Positions 7,547 through 9,401 of a DNA stretch of 9,401 nucleotides are shown one piece after another. Both the position numbers and the translations under genes were made by a program. Position 1 is the stretch's first letter. Every line of letters begins with the position of its first letter. Under the pieces are notes generated by a model. The model was not told the DNA's origin, made no database searches, and was given only the letters and a program-made list of their open reading frames with translations. The stretch lies in the NCBI GenBank assembly GCA_030146745.1, contig JASLBD010000382.1, forward strand, positions 1 through 9,401, read 5' to 3'. The stretch is from Allosphingosinicella sp. (GTDB lineage Bacteria > Pseudomonadota > Alphaproteobacteria > Sphingomonadales > Sphingomonadaceae).

Positions 7547-7858
7547 ATGGCTGCCAATTCCGACAAGCCCGATAATCGGGAGGGCAAATCGGCGGCTTGG
7601 AGGCTGGCCGAGGACAGCAAGCGGAGCCCCTTTACCGCTGCCGCCATCGCGGGCGGCGCCGCCGCGGCGGCGGCGGGAGCAGTGCTGGGCGCACGGGCTC
7701 TGGCGCGGCGCAACGGTGCGCGCGAGGGCAAGCCGGTCAACCAGGTCCTGGCCGCCGCGATCACGGCCACCGAGGCGGCCGCGGCCTGTCAGAAGGCGCC
7801 GGACTCGGCGACGAAGCCAGAGCCCGGGGCGGGCGAGGCAGAGGGGCATCCGAGCTGA
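7547..7858 (+). CDS. Small Ala/Gly-rich hypothetical protein, probably membrane-associated
   Basis: This is a 103-residue ORF in the same direction as the peroxiredoxin. I recognise no family. Residues 1-27 are hydrophilic and charged. Residues about 29-49 (FTAAAIAGGAAAAAAGAVLG) form a hydrophobic Ala/Gly stretch flanked by basic residues on both sides (K25, R26 and R50, R54, R55), which fits one membrane-spanning helix or a tightly packing amphipathic segment. The tail is low-complexity and rich in Ala, Pro and Glu, with a single Cys. A GGGGAAA tract at 7533-7539 lies 7 nt before the ATG. The Ala/Gly richness in GC-rich DNA makes codon statistics a weak guide, so a spurious ORF is possible. 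The SD-like tract and the free position between genes favour a real one. Confidence 0.6.
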   Translation: MAANSDKPDNREGKSAAWRLAEDSKRSPFTAAAIAGGAAAAAAGAVLGARALARRNGAREGKPVNQVLAAAITATEAAAACQKAPDSATKPEPGAGEAEGHPS

Positions 7859-7864
7859 AGGCAG

Positions 7865-7948
7865 GCCGTGACCCTGAGCTTCAGGGTCCAGTTTGCCACC
7901 CGCACCACGGCTCGCCACTGAATGCTGAAACAAGTTCAGCATGACGGC
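7865..7948. repeat. Cloverleaf-like palindromic intergenic repeat, second element of the same architecture
   Basis: Outer ends GCCGT (7865-7869) and ACGGC (7944-7948) enclose a first arm GACCCTGA/TCAGGGTC (7870-7888, loop GCT), a short central stem CAGT/ACTG (7889-7892 with 7917-7920) and a second arm ATGCTGAA/TTCAGCAT (7922-7942, loop ACAAG). The length and three-arm layout match the element at 6262-6349, although the sequence differs. It fills the gap between the convergent small-protein and SIMPL genes and may act as terminator for both. Confidence 0.65.
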
Positions 7949-7954
7949 AGGGAG

Positions 7955-8689
7955 TCAGCGCGGCGCCATCGCGTAGTCGATCCAGACCCGCACCGTCGTG
8001 GGGATCTCTCCGGGCTCAAGCGGGGTCGCCCCGATGCGGCTGCCGGTGACGGTGATGGTATTGTCGTCATCGCGCTCGAACGATCCGCGCTCGCTGACTC
8101 TGAGCACCCGCGCGACCCTCATGCCAAGTGCCGCGGCATAGGTGTCGGCTTCGACACGCGCTTCCGAGACCGCGGCCTGCCTGGCCGCACGAAGAGGCGG
8201 CGCCTCATCCGAAAAGCCGAAATGGGGACCGTTAACCTCATTGGCTCCCGCTTCGAACAACGCGCTGACGATGTCCGACGCCCTGCGGAGGTCGCGAAGG
8301 TGAAGATGGAGGCGATTGCGAGCCATGTAGCCGGTGATCCGGCGGACACTGTCCTCCTCGTCGCGGCCGGCGACGTCGCGGGCGAATTGCGGAGCGACCA
8401 TGAGCTCGGACGTCTGGACGTCGCGCGCTTCGATCCCGTTCCGGCGCACCGCGGCGAGGAGGCGATCCGCCAAGGCGTTGTTCGCGGCGAGCGCCTCCTT
8501 CGCCGTTCGCGCGGTGGTGACGACTCCGGCGGTGATGCTCGTCATATCCGGGCGGGCGAAATGCACGCCCTCGGCATCAACCGTGAGGAGCACTTCGCCC
8601 GGAGCAAGGGCGATCGGAACGTCCTGCGCCCCCACGCCCGCGGGCAGCGCGGCGAGCGCCAGCGCGGCCGCTAGGCCTGCCAGCCGCAC
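7955..8689 (-). CDS. SIMPL (DUF541) domain protein, exported
   Basis: This 244-residue protein has a signal peptide at about 1-21 ([20 protein letters not shown], then AQ), which places it in the periplasm or outer envelope. The mature part has the SIMPL/DUF541 pattern: a beta-strand start ([20 protein letters not shown]), [61 protein letters not shown] and [22 protein letters not shown]. The family covers proteins of poorly defined function that include the mouse IRAK-interacting SIMPL protein and bacterial periplasmic oxidative-stress proteins such as YggE. No catalytic residues are known. The start is the GTG at 8689, with an AGGGGG tract about 6 nt upstream. It overlaps the end of the M2 peptidase gene by 19 nt, so the two are probably co-transcribed and translationally coupled. 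Confidence 0.88.
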   Translation of the reverse strand: MRLAGLAAALALAALPAGVGAQDVPIALAPGEVLLTVDAEGVHFARPDMTSITAGVVTTARTAKEALAANNALADRLLAAVRRNGIEARDVQTSELMVAPQFARDVAGRDEEDSVRRITGYMARNRLHLHLRDLRRASDIVSALFEAGANEVNGPHFGFSDEAPPLRAARQAAVSEARVEADTYAAALGMRVARVLRVSERGSFERDDDNTITVTGSRIGATPLEPGEIPTTVRVWIDYAMAPR

Positions 8690-9401
8690 TTGCGCCCCCT
8701 ATTCTGCTGCTGAAGCCAGCCCATCAGCGGCCGGAAATATTCGAGCATCGGCTGGCCCGACATCTCGCGGCTGCCGGTGAACGCCTCGAGCGCGTCCGGC
8801 CAGGGCCGCGAGGCGCCCATCGCCAGCATCTCGTTCAGCCGCCGGCCGACCTCCTTGTTCCCGTAGAAGGAGCAGCGGTGGAGCGGTCCGGTCCAGCCGG
8901 CCTGCTTGCAGGCGGCCTGGTAGAATTGGAACTGGAGGATGCGGGCGAGGAAATAGCGGGTGTAGGGAACGCTCGCCGGCACGTGATATTTGGCGCCCGG
9001 GTCGAAATCCTGCTCGCTGCGCTGGGTCGGCGGAGCGATGCCCTGATATTGCAGGCGCAGGTCGTTCCAGCCCTGGTTGTAGGCGGTCGGCGCGATTTCG
9101 CCGCTGAACACCTTCCACCGCCATTTGTCGACGAGCAGGCCGAAGGGCAGGAAGGCGACCTTGTCCATCGCCTGCCTGAGGAGAAGGCCGATATCCTTGT
9201 CCGCCGACGGCACCTTGTTGCGCGGCAGGAGGCCGACCTGGACGAGATATTCCGGAGTGACCGACAAAGCGATCATGTCGCCGATAGCCTCGTGGAAACC
9301 GTCGTTCGCGCTGTCGAGATAGAGCAAGGGCTGCTTGTTGTAGGCGCGCTGGTAGAAATTGTGGCCGAGCTCGTGATGGACGGTGACGAAATCGTCCGCG
9401 T
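8671..9401 (-). CDS. M2 family (ACE-like) peptidyl-dipeptidase, C-terminal part (partial at the window edge)
   Basis: The frame is open from the window edge to TAG at 8671-8673, leaving 242 residues of a protein that is usually about 600. It begins within the active site: [10 protein letters not shown] holds the HExxH zinc motif (visible residues 9-13) and GFHEAIGD supplies the third zinc ligand Glu (visible 37), 24 residues after the second His, as in ACE. Further M2 signatures are [41 protein letters not shown] and the late [20 protein letters not shown]. The enzyme should release dipeptides from peptide C-termini, most likely in the periplasm. The signal peptide lies outside the window. 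The downstream SIMPL gene overlaps by 19 nt. The first Met visible in the window (9327) is internal, not the start. Confidence 0.95.
   Translation of the reverse strand, partial: ADDFVTVHHELGHNFYQRAYNKQPLLYLDSANDGFHEAIGDMIALSVTPEYLVQVGLLPRNKVPSADKDIGLLLRQAMDKVAFLPFGLLVDKWRWKVFSGEIAPTAYNQGWNDLRLQYQGIAPPTQRSEQDFDPGAKYHVPASVPYTRYFLARILQFQFYQAACKQAGWTGPLHRCSFYGNKEVGRRLNEMLAMGASRPWPDALEAFTGSREMSGQPMLEYFRPLMGWLQQQNRGRKCGWQA

Overview
The window is GC-rich, gene-dense chromosomal DNA. It looks like an alphaproteobacterium of the sphingomonad group. That assignment comes from protein recognition (the start of the TolB/amidohydrolase fusion, the AhcY sequence, paired short palindromes between genes), not from a database search. 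Most genes are ordinary chromosomal ones. One compact three-gene insert stands out.

Left part (1-877, minus strand): the first 292 residues of an exported TolB-like beta-propeller protein, probably the N-terminal half of a propeller/amidohydrolase fusion, cut by the window edge. It is divergent from the insert.

Central part (about 1040-4709, plus strand): what I read as a small lanthipeptide-type RiPP operon. An 85-residue precursor with two Cys-Cys pairs (1107-1364) is followed by a very strong 30-nt inverted repeat (1371-1400). Next come an aminoglycoside-phosphotransferase-fold kinase (1414-2484, TTG start) and, overlapping it by 4 nt, a 742-residue protein joining a HopA1-like domain to a complete LanC-type cyclase domain (2481-4709). 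Kinase plus HopA1 is the dehydration pair known from class V lanthipeptides and thioamitides. LanC is the cyclase of classes I-IV. The proposed flow is: the kinase phosphorylates Ser/Thr of the precursor, the HopA1 domain eliminates phosphate, and the zinc LanC domain adds Cys thiols to make thioether rings. No transporter, protease or regulator is visible in the window. This operon is the main candidate for an undescribed system.

Right part (4726-9401): ahcY (SAH hydrolase, minus) converges on the operon end with only 16 bp between them. Its leader carries a perfect 20-bp palindrome, probably a methionine-cycle operator, and a terminator-like hairpin with a T-rich tail. Then come yqgE/algH (minus), a divergent Prx5-type peroxiredoxin (plus), a small Ala/Gly-rich putative membrane protein (plus), an exported SIMPL-domain protein (minus) and the C-terminal part of an M2 (ACE-like) metallopeptidase (minus, cut by the window edge). 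Two intergenic elements of 84-88 bp, at 6262-6349 and 7865-7948, share the same cloverleaf-like architecture.
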